Source: Telluria aromaticivorans (lineage in GTDB: Bacteria; Pseudomonadota; Gammaproteobacteria; Burkholderiales; Burkholderiaceae_D). Taken from it: a stretch of 64,000 bases of DNA. Shown here one piece after another: positions 8,591-16,981 of the stretch. Below the pieces are notes generated by a model that was not told the origin of the DNA, did no database searches, and was given only the letters and a program-made list of their open reading frames with translations. Location: positions 682,001 to 746,000 of the forward strand of contig NZ_JABAIV010000001.1 in NCBI RefSeq assembly GCF_013003915.1. Direction: 5' to 3'. Numbering within the stretch: position 1 is the first letter of the stretch; each line of letters starts with the position of its first letter. Both the position numbers and the translations under genes were made by a program.

Positions 8591-11491
8591 TCAGCGCGAC
8601 TCGTGGCCCCCGGACCGGCGCTCCAGAGTATCCTGGAGGGCGCTTGCCTGGCGCAGGTCCGTGCTGTCGTAACCCTGGTCGAAACGGGCAAGTACATTCC
8701 CCAGCAGGGCGGCGGCCTCGTCGACACGGTCGCCTGCTTCCCACAGCCTGGCCAGGCTCATGGCGCAGCGCAGCTCCCATGAGAGTGCCCCTTGTGTCTG
8801 CGCCTGCACGAAGGCGCGCGCCAGGCCCGCCTCTACCTCGGCCGGTGCTTCCCCGCCGGCACGCGCACGTTCGGCCAGGAGGCGGCTGGCCTCGGGGCCG
8901 CACCAGAGCGTTCCCGTTGAAGCAGCCAGCAGGTCTTTGGGCACCAGCCCTGGCCGGACGGTCGCGGCCAGTTCGAGCATCATTGGCGGTGCATCGCCCA
9001 GCTCCGGCGACTCCGTTTCCCGATCGTGCGCCTCCCCCGCAGGAGCGAGGAAGGCCCGCAGGTAGCGTGCCCAATCGCACCAAAAGCTCAGAGCGTGACG
9101 CCGGGCCAGGGCGTCGAGCTTCTCGACCGTCTCATGCGCGAGCGCGTCGTCACCGCGCCATAGCGCCACCGGGGCTAGTCCCAGGCCGAGCGCCATGGCC
9201 AGGCCGAGCGGATGCTCGTCCTCGGCCACCGACACCACCTGCAGTACGCGCGCCAGAGCAGCGTCGACGGCGCCTTCCAGCCAGTCGATCCGGGACAGCA
9301 CTACCCCCATCGACACCCGCAGCGAGATCGGGCCGAGCGCCTGGGTCGAACCGCTGGGCAACCCGGACTGGAGGGTCTTGATTGCATGCTCGCGCGCCCG
9401 GCGGTGAAAGCCGAGAAAATGCAGGCTCAGCGCACTCCAGCGATCCGCCAGCACTTGCGTCAGCTGTGCGGACAGGTCAGCCCGGTAGCCGCGACCCTCT
9501 CCGTCACGCAATGCGCGTCCGGCGAGGCGACCGATGCGCGCATAGTCCCCCAGCGTGAACGCGGCGACGCACATGGCCGCTAACACCAGTGGACGCTCGT
9601 CCGGCAGCACCGCCTCTACCGACATGCGTGCCAGGCGCGCGGCGATCGGCGCGCGCCGTTCGTGCGACAGGCTGACGTGGGTGGTGGCAAGCGCCCACAT
9701 GCATGCGAGGCGTGTTTCGCTGCGCGCCTTGGCGCTGCTGTCCGCCATCCCGTCGAGCCGGTCGAGTGCCTGCTCGACACGGTCGCAGAACGCGCCGATC
9801 ATGCCCAGCTCGATCACCTGGAGCGGCACCGAAGCGCAGAGTTCGACGCCGAGCAGGACGTCGCCGCCGAGGCCGAACGACCAGTCGAGTGCGGCAAGCA
9901 GATCGGCGCTCAGTCCGCCGTACTGGCGTTGCCATTGCGAAAGGCTGCGCCCGACAATGCCGTCGCGGGCGCCCAGGAACACGGTATGCAGGTGGCTGGC
10001 ATGGCGCCGCGCCACCTCGGCGGCCTCTTCACTCTGTCGCAGCCGCTCGGCGGCATAGCGGCGGGTGATGTTCAGGCAGCGGTATCGCGGTACGCCCTGC
10101 TCCGTTTCGAGTGTCAGCATCGACTTGTCTTCCAACGCCAGCACCGCATCGAGCACCGCGGCGGGCTCGATGTCGGCATCCGCGCACACCACCACCGCCG
10201 CTTCGAGAGAGAACGGTGCATAGAACACCGAAACACGGCGCAGCACGGTGCGTTCGACCTCGTCGAGCAGCCGGAAACTGCAGTCGAGCATCGCATCCAG
10301 CGCCGCGTGGCGCGCGTCGGCCAGGCGCCGGCTGCGGGTCAGGAGGCCGAACATGTCGTTCAGGCGCAGCGTCAGTCCTTCCACACCGAGAGCCTCGACA
10401 CGGGCAGCCGCGAGTTCGATCGCCAACGGCAGCCCGTCCAGCTGCCGGCACAGGTCCACTACAGTGGGCAGATTGTCGTTCGTCAGCACGAATCGATGCG
10501 AATTGGCCGCCGCGCGTTCGACGAACAGCGCGATGGCGGGCACGGCCAGCGCATCCGCGCAGTCGAGCCGGTCGGCCTGCCCGGGCAGCGCGAGCGGCGG
10601 CACCCGGAGGACTTGCTCCGCGGTGATACCGAACGGCTCGCGGCTGGTCGCCAGCACCCGTGTTTCCTTGCACGCGGCGGTGATGCGTGCCGCGAGGTCG
10701 GAGACCGGCTGTAATACGTGTTCGCAATTGTCGAAGACCAGCAAGGCGCGCATGCCCTGGAGCGCGCGGCAGATGCCGGCGACCGGGTCGCCCGCCTGCA
10801 GCGACACGCCCAGCGCAGTGCCGACGGTCGCGTTCACCATGGCGGCATCCTGGAGCGTGGCGAAGTCGACGCTGTAGACGCCGTCGGCGTAACGGCCGCG
10901 GTGCTCGCGCGCATGGGTGAGCGCCAGGACGCTCTTGCCGATTCCGCCTGGTCCGGTCAGCATGAGCAGCCTGGCGCCGGCAAGCCGGCCTGCAAGCTCC
11001 GTGGAGAGCGCCTCGCGCCCGATCAGCCGGGTGATCCGGATGCCGCCGGCTGCTCCGCCGGAGGGCGGAGTCCAGGGCTGGCCCGCCTCGTGCACGGCGG
11101 CAGCCGTCCTGAGCTGGACCGGCCTGGAAAAACTGTAGCCTCGCCCCGGGACTGTGACAATCCACGGCTCGTCCCTGTTCTCGCCAAGGATCTTGCGCAG
11201 CGCCGACATATGGACGCGCAGGCCATTCTCTTCGACGACCGAGGCAGGCCAGACGGCACTGAGCAGTTCCTGGTGGCTGATCACCTCGCCGGCCCGGCCG
11301 ACCAACGCGACCAGCAGGTCGAAGGCGCGCCCGCCCAGCAGTACCTGGCGCTCGCCGAGCATCAGCAGCTTACGTGCCGGATAGAGGCGAAATTCGCCGA
11401 ACACATATTCGGTGCCGAGGTGGGATGCATGAGCCTGCCTCGCTGTCGGGCTGGGGGAGTGCGACGCGGCTGGGAAGCTCTCGGTGTGCAT
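8591..11491 (-). CDS. Winged-helix/STAND ATPase transcriptional regulator, paralog 4
   Basis: About 966 residues from the ATG at 11491; an in-frame start at 11581 would add 30 residues without similarity to the family. The winged helix is at residues 27-125 and carries the usual VVEENGLRVHMSALRK helix and VPGRGYSFS ending. The P-loop GPGGIGKS is near 180-187, followed by ALLVFDNCEHVL, VLATSREPF and GLPLAIELAAA. The C-terminal half is helical. It is separated from paralog 3 by the MFS remnant, with which it converges (20 bp between stops). The TTCACAA motif seen upstream of paralogs 1 and 3 is not visible here. Confidence 0.86.
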   Translation of the reverse strand: MHTESFPAASHSPSPTARQAHASHLGTEYVFGEFRLYPARKLLMLGERQVLLGGRAFDLLVALVGRAGEVISHQELLSAVWPASVVEENGLRVHMSALRKILGENRDEPWIVTVPGRGYSFSRPVQLRTAAAVHEAGQPWTPPSGGAAGGIRITRLIGREALSTELAGRLAGARLLMLTGPGGIGKSVLALTHAREHRGRYADGVYSVDFATLQDAAMVNATVGTALGVSLQAGDPVAGICRALQGMRALLVFDNCEHVLQPVSDLAARITAACKETRVLATSREPFGITAEQVLRVPPLALPGQADRLDCADALAVPAIALFVERAAANSHRFVLTNDNLPTVVDLCRQLDGLPLAIELAAARVEALGVEGLTLRLNDMFGLLTRSRRLADARHAALDAMLDCSFRLLDEVERTVLRRVSVFYAPFSLEAAVVVCADADIEPAAVLDAVLALEDKSMLTLETEQGVPRYRCLNITRRYAAERLRQSEEAAEVARRHASHLHTVFLGARDGIVGRSLSQWQRQYGGLSADLLAALDWSFGLGGDVLLGVELCASVPLQVIELGMIGAFCDRVEQALDRLDGMADSSAKARSETRLACMWALATTHVSLSHERRAPIAARLARMSVEAVLPDERPLVLAAMCVAAFTLGDYARIGRLAGRALRDGEGRGYRADLSAQLTQVLADRWSALSLHFLGFHRRAREHAIKTLQSGLPSGSTQALGPISLRVSMGVVLSRIDWLEGAVDAALARVLQVVSVAEDEHPLGLAMALGLGLAPVALWRGDDALAHETVEKLDALARRHALSFWCDWARYLRAFLAPAGEAHDRETESPELGDAPPMMLELAATVRPGLVPKDLLAASTGTLWCGPEASRLLAERARAGGEAPAEVEAGLARAFVQAQTQGALSWELRCAMSLARLWEAGDRVDEAAALLGNVLARFDQGYDSTDLRQASALQDTLERRSGGHESR

Positions 11492-11701
11492 GCCTGATGA
11501 GACTACGAGAACGAAGTATTCGGTCCGGTACTTGCGGCGTATGAGCGCGCCCTCGGGCGTATGGGCATTGAACGACGACACTCTGCAGCAGTGACAACCT
11601 GCAGGGAGAATGCCGCCAGTTTGCGGATTGATTATGATCGCGCATATTTACGCCAATCTTACAAGGCCTCGGCGCACTCCTTGTCCTTTGGAGGGGGACG
11701 C

Positions 11702-12397
11702 TCAGGCCAGGTGCTGCCGCAGGAATGCCCGTGTGCGCGAGTTAGCAAGCTCGGCCGCTTCATGGTCATAGTGGGCGCCGCCGGGACGGGCGAACGCATG
11801 CTGGCGTCCCGGGTAGAGGTGGACCTGGACTTCGGGACGGCTTGCGACTGCCTCCCGGATGGCGGCCTGTGCGTCGAGACCGATGTACTCGTCGTCGCCG
11901 GCCAGGTGCATCAGCAAGGGCGTCCTGATCCCGGGCGCACGGTCGAGGAAGCGGTCGGTGCCCCCGCCGTAATAGGCAACTGCCGCGTCGGCCGCCCCGG
12001 TGGCCGCCGTCAGGAAGGTAAGCAGGCCGCCGAGGCAGTATCCCATGACGCCCACCTTGCCCGAGCATTGCGGCAATTGGCGCGCCGCAGCGATGGTTGC
12101 CGCGATATCGCCCACGCCCTGGTCGAAGTCGTAGGCACGGTACAGCGCAAAGCCGCGATCCTGGTGTGCCGGATTGCTTTCCGACATGGACAGATTGCGC
12201 TCGCTGCGCCAGAACAGGTCGGGGCAGATCGCGAGGAAACCCTCGCGCGCCATCTCGGCGGCGATGCTGCGGATCCCTTCGTTGACGCCGAAGATCTCCT
12301 GGATGATGACGATGGCCGGCGCGATGCCCTGTGCCGGACGCGCGACGTATGCGGAAAAGCTGCCGTCGGCCGTGGCGATGTCGATTGTCGAGTTCAC
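11702..12397 (-). CDS. Dienelactone hydrolase family protein
   Basis: A GTG start at 12397 is chosen because GAAGGAG sits 5 bases upstream; a longer frame to 12601 has no family similarity. The 231-residue protein fits the DLH family (alpha/beta hydrolase with a Cys nucleophile). Cys121 lies in GVMGYCLGG, an Asp near 168-169 in AGDDEY, and His200 in PGRQHAF, forming the Cys-Asp-His triad. IIQEIFGVN near residue 31 is the family's conserved N-terminal segment. These enzymes open dienelactones and related esters in aromatic degradation. No other aromatic pathway genes are near, so the substrate is uncertain. A TTCACAA motif lies 63 bp upstream. Confidence 0.9.
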   Translation of the reverse strand: MNSTIDIATADGSFSAYVARPAQGIAPAIVIIQEIFGVNEGIRSIAAEMAREGFLAICPDLFWRSERNLSMSESNPAHQDRGFALYRAYDFDQGVGDIAATIAAARQLPQCSGKVGVMGYCLGGLLTFLTAATGAADAAVAYYGGGTDRFLDRAPGIRTPLLMHLAGDDEYIGLDAQAAIREAVASRPEVQVHLYPGRQHAFARPGGAHYDHEAAELANSRTRAFLRQHLA

Positions 12398-12459
12398 TTC
12401 CGCTCCTTCGCTGGTGGATAAGGGAACACCGAGTGTACGAATCCGGAGGACAGGCGGCA

Positions 12460-12477
12460 GTGAAATATTGTGAAACG
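12460..12477 (-). promoter_or_regulatory. Candidate operator, TTCACAA motif copy 3
   Basis: The plus strand reads GTGAAATATTGTGAAACG, 63 bp upstream of the dienelactone hydrolase GTG and in the divergent region shared with the membrane-protein gene at 12619. It is aligned with copies at 1350 and 7155 through TTGTGAA. Confidence 0.38.
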
Positions 12478-12618
12478 CCGCGCGACAGGCGCCCCTTGAC
12501 AGGTTTTCACGATGATTCACTACCTGCCGGCGCCGCAGCCGTCCTACACTTGCCCTACCCGTACGGCCCGACCGCAAGCGCAGCTGAAACGAGTCCACCA
12601 ACTTCCTGAGGAGGCATC

Positions 12619-13140
12619 ATGGCAGTACTAACCACCATCGGTATCGCCCACACCGCGATCAGCCTGGTCGCACTAGGCGCGGGCATCCGGGCCTTCATCC
12701 GCTACAAGGAAATCTCACCGACGACCCGCGCCGGTACCCTGTACATCGTCGCCACTGTCCTCACCTGCCTCACCAGCTTCTTCATCTTCAACCACGGCGG
12801 GGTCAACGAGGCCCACGCACTCGGCGTCCTGACCCTGCTGGTACTCGCCGGCGCCGCCATCGCCTCGCGCAAGCGCTGGTTCGGCAGGTATAACCATCGC
12901 GCGGTGGCGCTGGCGTATTCGCTGACCTTTTTCTTCCACATGATTCCCGGCTTTACCGAGACCGGCACCCGGTTCCCAACCGGAAACCCGCTGTACAGCA
13001 GCCGGGAGGATCCGGCGCTGGTCATGACCATCGGCGTGGTGTTCGCGATCTTCGTCATCGGCGCCATCCTGCAGCTGCGCCACCTTCGCGCAGCCGAAGG
13101 GGTGCTGCCGCGTGTCCGCCCACGGATGCCCGCGGTATAG
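12619..13140 (+). CDS. Small multi-pass membrane protein, unknown function
   Basis: A 173-residue protein with a good ribosome site (GAGGAGGCATC before the ATG). Four hydrophobic spans are visible, at about residues 5-23, 40-57, 67-82 and 130-152, plus a shorter one around 95-110. Charged loops contain several His residues (FNHGG, NEAHALG, FFFHMIPGF). The layout resembles DUF2306-like small membrane proteins, but I do not recognise it firmly. It is divergent from the dienelactone hydrolase and precedes the chloroperoxidase-like hydrolase by 60 bp, so it may share a stress role with them. That is context only. Confidence 0.7.
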   Translation: MAVLTTIGIAHTAISLVALGAGIRAFIRYKEISPTTRAGTLYIVATVLTCLTSFFIFNHGGVNEAHALGVLTLLVLAGAAIASRKRWFGRYNHRAVALAYSLTFFFHMIPGFTETGTRFPTGNPLYSSREDPALVMTIGVVFAIFVIGAILQLRHLRAAEGVLPRVRPRMPAV

Positions 13141-13200
13141 GTTCACTTCTGCCCTGAACGCGCATTGCACTTTTCGACAACGACCCAAGGAGAGATTGAC

Positions 13201-14025
13201 ATGAGCTTGTTTACCACCAAGGAAGGCGTAACGCTGTACTACAAGGACTGGGGCAGCGGCCAGCCGATCGTGTTCTGCCACGGCTGGCCGCTCAGTTCGG
13301 ACAGCTGGGAATCGCAGATGATCTTTTTTGCCGACCAGGGTTACCGCTGCATCGCCCACGACCGCCGCGGGCACGGGCGCTCCAGCCAGCCATGGGACGG
13401 CAACGACATGGATCACTATGCCGACGACCTGGCCCAGCTGCTCGAGCACCTGGACGTGAAGAACGCCGTGCTGTTCGGCTTTTCCACCGGCGGCGGCGAA
13501 GTGGCGCGCTACATCGGCCGCCACGGTACGGGGCGGGTGGCCAAGGCCGGGCTAATCTCGGCCGTCCCGCCGCTCATGGTCAAGACCGAGAGCAACCCGG
13601 GCGGCCTGCCCATTTCCGTCTTCGACGGCATCCGCGCCGGCCAGATCGCCGACCGTTCCCAGCTCTACCTGGACATCCCGAGCGGTCCCTTCTTCGGATT
13701 CAACCGCCCGGGCGCGAAAGTGTCGCAGGGCCTGATCCAGTCCTGGTGGATGCAGGGCATGATGGGCGGACACAAGAACACCTACGATTCGATCAAGGCC
13801 TTCTCGGAGACCGACTTCCGCGAAGACTTGAAGAAGTTCGCCATCCCGACCCTGATCATCCACGGCGACGACGACCAGATCGTGCCGATCGATGCCGCCG
13901 GCCGCGCATCGGCGAAGCTGATCCCGCATGCGAAGCTGATCGTCTACCCGGGCGCGCCGCATGGACTGACCGATACCCACAAGGAGAAAGTCAACATCGA
14001 CATGCTGGCCTTCGTCAGGGCCTGA
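13201..14025 (+). CDS. Alpha/beta hydrolase, non-heme chloroperoxidase type
   Basis: A 274-residue protein; the ATG at 13201 has AAGGAGA 7 bases upstream. The fold starts with [13 protein letters not shown] (oxyanion region), the nucleophile Ser95 sits in GFSTGG, an Asp at 223-225 in HGDDDQIVP, and His254 in PGAPHGLTD. This pattern matches cofactor-free haloperoxidases/perhydrolases, which also act as esterases. GFSTGG in place of the more common GFSMGG is typical of this subfamily. It is followed by a catalase gene 70 bp away, across a strong hairpin. A peroxide- or peracid-linked role is plausible, but an ordinary esterase cannot be excluded. Confidence 0.9.
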   Translation: MSLFTTKEGVTLYYKDWGSGQPIVFCHGWPLSSDSWESQMIFFADQGYRCIAHDRRGHGRSSQPWDGNDMDHYADDLAQLLEHLDVKNAVLFGFSTGGGEVARYIGRHGTGRVAKAGLISAVPPLMVKTESNPGGLPISVFDGIRAGQIADRSQLYLDIPSGPFFGFNRPGAKVSQGLIQSWWMQGMMGGHKNTYDSIKAFSETDFREDLKKFAIPTLIIHGDDDQIVPIDAAGRASAKLIPHAKLIVYPGAPHGLTDTHKEKVNIDMLAFVRA

Positions 14026-14031
14026 GGCGAA

Positions 14032-14063
14032 GGCCTGGCGCCTGCTGCGGCCGGCGCCAGGCC
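14032..14063. terminator. Perfect 11-bp hairpin between hydrolase and catalase
   Basis: GGCCTGGCGCC at 14032-14042 pairs exactly with GGCGCCAGGCC at 14053-14063 across a 10-base loop, seven bases after the hydrolase stop. There is no T run, so it may be a Rho-assisted terminator, a processing site or an attenuator ahead of the catalase gene. Confidence 0.45.
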
Positions 14064-14094
14064 ACTTCATTCCAACGCATCAAGGAGCTGTACG

Positions 14095-15549
14095 ATGGAC
14101 AAGCCGAATCATAAGCTGACCACGGCTGCCGGCGCGCCCGTGGTCGACAACCAGAACACGCGCACTGCAGGGCCGCGCGGCCCCGCCCTGCTCGACGACA
14201 TCTGGTTGCTCGAGAAGCTGGCGCATTTCGATCGGGAAGTCATTCCCGAACGCCGCATGCATGCCAAAGGGGCCGGGGCCCATGGCAGCTTCACGGTCAC
14301 CCGGGACATTACCCGCTACACCCGCGCGAGGCTGTTTTCCGAAGTCGGCAAGAAAACCGAACTGTTCATGCGCTTCTCGACCGTCGCGGGCGAGCGGGGC
14401 GCCGCCGATGCCGAGCGCGACATCCGCGGCTTCGCCATCAAGTTCTATACCGAGCAGGGCAACTGGGACCTGGTGGGCAACAACACGCCAGTATTCTTCC
14501 TGCGCGATCCGCTGAAATTTCCGGACCTGAACCATGCCGTCAAGCGCGACCCGCGCACCGGCCTACGCAATGCCGACAACAATTGGGATTTCTGGAGCGG
14601 CCTGCCGGAAGCCCTGCACCAGGTGACGATCGTCATGAGCGAGCGCGGCATCCCGCGCAGCTATCGCCACATGCACGGCTTCGGCAGCCATGCCTTCAGC
14701 TTTATCAACGCCGGCAACGAACGCCACTGGGTCAAGTTCACCTTCAAGACCCAGCAGGGCATCGAGAACCTGAGCGACGGCGAGGCTGGCGCGCTGATCG
14801 GCCGCGACCGCGAAAGCCACCTGCGCGACCTCTACGACAGCATCGAGGGCGGGCACTACCCCCGCTGGACCATGTACGTCCAGGTGATGCCTGAGCAGGA
14901 TGCCTCCAGCTACCGATTCAATCCCTTCGACCTGACCAAGGTCTGGCTGCATGAGGATTATCCGCTGATGGAGGTCGGCGTGCTGGAGCTGAACCGCAAC
15001 CCAGAGAACCACTTCGCCGAGGTGGAGCAGGCCGGCTTCAGTCCGGCCCACGTCGTCCCCGGGATCGGCTTTTCCCCTGACAAGATGCTGCAGGGCCGCC
15101 TGTTCTCCTACGGGGACGCGCTGCGCTACCGTCTCGGGGTCAATCACCACCAGATCCCGGTGAATGCCCCGCGCTGCCCGGTCCACAGCTATCACCGCGA
15201 CGGTGCGATGCGGGTCGACGGCAACCGGGGCGGCACGACGTCGTACGAGCCCAACCGCCACGGCGAATGGGCCGAGCAGCCAGATTTCCGTGAACCGCCG
15301 CTGTCGCTGGAAGGCGCAGCCGACCACTGGAACCATCGTATCGACGACGACTATTTCACCCAGCCGCGCTTGCTCTTCCTGAAGATGTCGCCGCAGCAGC
15401 GCGAAGCCTTGTTCCAGAACACCGCCCGCTCGATCGCCGGCGCGTCCGGCGAGGTCAAGGCGCGGCACATCCGCAACTGCCTGCAGTGTCATCCAGAGTA
15501 TGGCGACGGTGTCGCGCGCGCCATCGCCCAACTGGATGAAGTGGCCTGA
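14095..15549 (+). CDS. katA: Heme catalase (clade 3, small subunit)
   Basis: A 484-residue monofunctional catalase, the usual length of clade-3 enzymes, which dismutates hydrogen peroxide in the cytoplasm. The active-site His56 lies in [12 protein letters not shown], Asn129 in VGNNTPVFF and the proximal heme ligand Tyr339 in [14 protein letters not shown]. An AAGGAG site precedes the ATG. It lies directly after the chloroperoxidase-like hydrolase and before a small minus-strand gene. The sequence looks complete. I saw no clear OxyR site upstream; a strong hairpin at 14032-14063 lies in the leader. The symbol is by family only. Confidence 0.96.
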   Translation: MDKPNHKLTTAAGAPVVDNQNTRTAGPRGPALLDDIWLLEKLAHFDREVIPERRMHAKGAGAHGSFTVTRDITRYTRARLFSEVGKKTELFMRFSTVAGERGAADAERDIRGFAIKFYTEQGNWDLVGNNTPVFFLRDPLKFPDLNHAVKRDPRTGLRNADNNWDFWSGLPEALHQVTIVMSERGIPRSYRHMHGFGSHAFSFINAGNERHWVKFTFKTQQGIENLSDGEAGALIGRDRESHLRDLYDSIEGGHYPRWTMYVQVMPEQDASSYRFNPFDLTKVWLHEDYPLMEVGVLELNRNPENHFAEVEQAGFSPAHVVPGIGFSPDKMLQGRLFSYGDALRYRLGVNHHQIPVNAPRCPVHSYHRDGAMRVDGNRGGTTSYEPNRHGEWAEQPDFREPPLSLEGAADHWNHRIDDDYFTQPRLLFLKMSPQQREALFQNTARSIAGASGEVKARHIRNCLQCHPEYGDGVARAIAQLDEVA

Positions 15550-15562
15550 CACCACAGCCCCC

Positions 15563-15584
15563 GCGTCCGGCGCCGACCGGACGC
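15563..15584. terminator. Hairpin between convergent catalase and small gene
   Basis: GCGTCCGG (15563-15570) pairs with CCGGACGC (15577-15584) over a 6-base loop, 14 bases after the catalase stop and 22 bases before the end of the convergent gene. No U run follows on either strand. Confidence 0.4.
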
Positions 15585-15606
15585 CTCCTCCTCCAACATC
15601 CGGCAT

Positions 15607-16020
15607 TCAGATCGCGCAAGCGTCGTCGGTCTCGTAGTGCTCGAGAAAATCCAATGCCCGTGTCGTCAGGCCCCGTACCTTGTTGACGTCGCCCAGACCG
15701 GCGCACAGCGCCTGAGCGCTCGCACGTACGTGGCGGGTCAGCGCCGGCCTGCTGCTGCCCTTGCGCTTGAACCGGTAATCGCCGCTGATCTGGTAACCGT
15801 CGTTGTAGGTGATTTCGAACTGGCATTCGAGCTGCCCGCCGGTGCGAATCGACCAATCCACCAGAACGCGGTCCACTGCGGAGAACGAGCGGACGATGGC
15901 GGATGCGTGCAAGCGGCCCTCGGTCAGCCTGATGAGCCTGACACCGATTTTCTCGAGGGCGGCGATGGCAAGTCCCGGCAAGGCAGGGGCAGGGACGGTC
16001 ACGGGATGATGGCTTTTCAT
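15607..16020 (-). CDS. Hypothetical protein, 137 aa
   Basis: The ATG at 16020 is preceded by GGTGGAGA. The 137-residue product has no signal peptide or membrane segment. The middle part, about residues 30-85, alternates short hydrophobic beta-like strands with basic loops (DWSIRTGGQLECQFEITY, then GDYRFKRKG). The C-terminal part is helical and ends in DDACAI. I do not recognise the family. It converges on the catalase gene and diverges from a small putative secreted protein. Codon use is like the neighbours, so it is likely a real but uncharacterised gene. Confidence 0.6.
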   Translation of the reverse strand: MKSHHPVTVPAPALPGLAIAALEKIGVRLIRLTEGRLHASAIVRSFSAVDRVLVDWSIRTGGQLECQFEITYNDGYQISGDYRFKRKGSSRPALTRHVRASAQALCAGLGDVNKVRGLTTRALDFLEHYETDDACAI

Positions 16021-16245
16021 GTTGTCTCCACCAGGCTGAGAAGCGCCCGGCTTCGGAACGGCAGCACGCCGGGCTGTCATGACAGTGTAGACAGGGGCGC
16101 TCGTCCACAGGAGTGAATCGATGTGAAGTTCTGTCGCCGCCGGGAATGCGCAAGCGGGTTCACCAAAGTTAATGCTGAAAACGACATGCGGCTGCCTACA
16201 CTGGACCAGTACCCGACGACCGGGGCAAGGATACGGGAGGTTCAG

Positions 16246-16455
16246 GTGAAAACGTCCAGACACATACTGTATGCGACAGGCGCCTCCGCGGCGATCCTCG
16301 GGCTCTCGATGTACGCGCAGGCAGACTTCCCCGCCGCGCAGTCGCGGGTCCTGCCCCCGCCGTCGGCGCCCTGCACGGCGCCTGCTGCAGGCGAGAAGCC
16401 TATCAGGCCTCCAGCGGTACCCTCCCGCAGCATGGCCGGGCATACTCGCATTTAA
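16246..16455 (+). CDS. Putative small exported protein, 69 aa
   Basis: A GTG start at 16246 has GGGAGG directly upstream. The N-terminus VKTSRHILYATGASAAILGL is a positively charged start plus hydrophobic core, followed by SMYAQA as a plausible signal-peptidase site, leaving about 43 Pro/Ala-rich residues with one Cys. Reading frames of this length occur by chance in GC-rich DNA, so support comes only from the ribosome site and the signal peptide. It ends one base before the first MarR-box-like site at 16456. Confidence 0.4.
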   Translation: MKTSRHILYATGASAAILGLSMYAQADFPAAQSRVLPPPSAPCTAPAAGEKPIRPPAVPSRSMAGHTRI

Positions 16456-16456
16456 T

Positions 16457-16467
16457 TAGGAGTCTTG
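16457..16467. promoter_or_regulatory. MarR-box-like site 1
   Basis: TAGGAGTCTTG matches eight or nine positions of TAGGA-N-TCCTA. It overlaps a -35 box TTGACT (16465-16470), exactly as the matching site overlaps the -35 of the marR gene. Confidence 0.5.
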
Positions 16468-16492
16468 ACTAATCTCGTAAACCTGCTAGCAT
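16465..16492 (+). promoter_or_regulatory. Candidate sigma-70 promoter upstream of the thioredoxin-like gene
   Basis: TTGACT at 16465-16470, a 16-base spacer, and an extended -10 TGC-TAGCAT at 16484-16492. The predicted transcript would start near 16499, where an in-frame GTG begins a longer version of the thioredoxin-like reading frame. Confidence 0.45.
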
Positions 16493-16617
16493 GCGCAGGT
16501 GGTTTCGAGAATCTCGCAGCCAAGCTTCGTTGTCCCTTTGTACGCGCGCCCTTCCCGGATACATATCCTTGCCAATCCGTCGCCTAAGGTATTCGTGCAT
16601 TTTTGGGACTTTTTATT

Positions 16618-16628
16618 TAGGACTCCTA
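16618..16628. promoter_or_regulatory. MarR-box site 2 (perfect arms)
   Basis: TAGGACTCCTA, a perfect 5+1+5 inverted repeat, lies 15 bp upstream of the thioredoxin-like ATG and just before its AAGGAAGA ribosome site. It is the same sequence, read on the other strand, as the site upstream of the AhpD-like gene. Confidence 0.7.
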
Positions 16629-16642
16629 CATCAAGGAAGAAG

Positions 16643-16942
16643 ATGAATCATCCTCCAATAGCCACCAGGTCCACGCTCATTTCAGAGTCGTCCTGCATTC
16701 TTTTTCATGACGGCTGCCGGCTGTGCCTCGACATCGCGCAGACGCTCGAACTGACCATTCCCGGCCTGACCGTCATCGACCTCGGGGCTCACCCGGAACT
16801 CAAATTCGAAGCTGTCGTGCGCGGCATCGAACAGCTCCCCAGCCTCGTCGTGGGATCGAAAGTGCTCACCATTAGTCCTCACTCGGTCATCGATCACGTC
16901 GGCGCAGACGCAGCCCACGCGCCGGCCGACATCGCATCCTGA
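16643..16942 (+). CDS. Thioredoxin/glutaredoxin-fold protein with CRLC motif
   Basis: A 99-residue protein. The ATG at 16643 follows AAGGAAGA; an in-frame GTG at 16499 could add 48 residues if the upstream promoter is used, but that part has no recognisable similarity. ILFHDGCRLCLDIAQTL places a redox CxxC at Cys25/Cys28, at the start of the first helix, as in thioredoxin folds. QLPSLVV, near residue 70, supplies the cis-proline position. The protein is cytoplasmic (no signal). It converges on the MOSC gene. Two TAGGA-type operator sites lie upstream, linking it to the nearby MarR regulator and its redox operon. Likely a thiol-disulfide or redox carrier; the partner is unknown. Confidence 0.75.
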   Translation: MNHPPIATRSTLISESSCILFHDGCRLCLDIAQTLELTIPGLTVIDLGAHPELKFEAVVRGIEQLPSLVVGSKVLTISPHSVIDHVGADAAHAPADIAS

Positions 16943-16981
16943 GTGTCGCCTCACCCAGCGCGCCTCCCGGCGCGTGCTGGG

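Noticed and set aside
12496..12524. TTGACA upstream of the membrane protein as a sigma-70 promoter
   Set aside because: No acceptable -10 hexamer lies at 16-18 bases; the match is probably chance.
12398..12601. N-terminal extension of the dienelactone hydrolase to 12601
   Set aside because: The extra 68 residues are Arg-rich without similarity, and a GTG with GAAGGAG lies at 12397.
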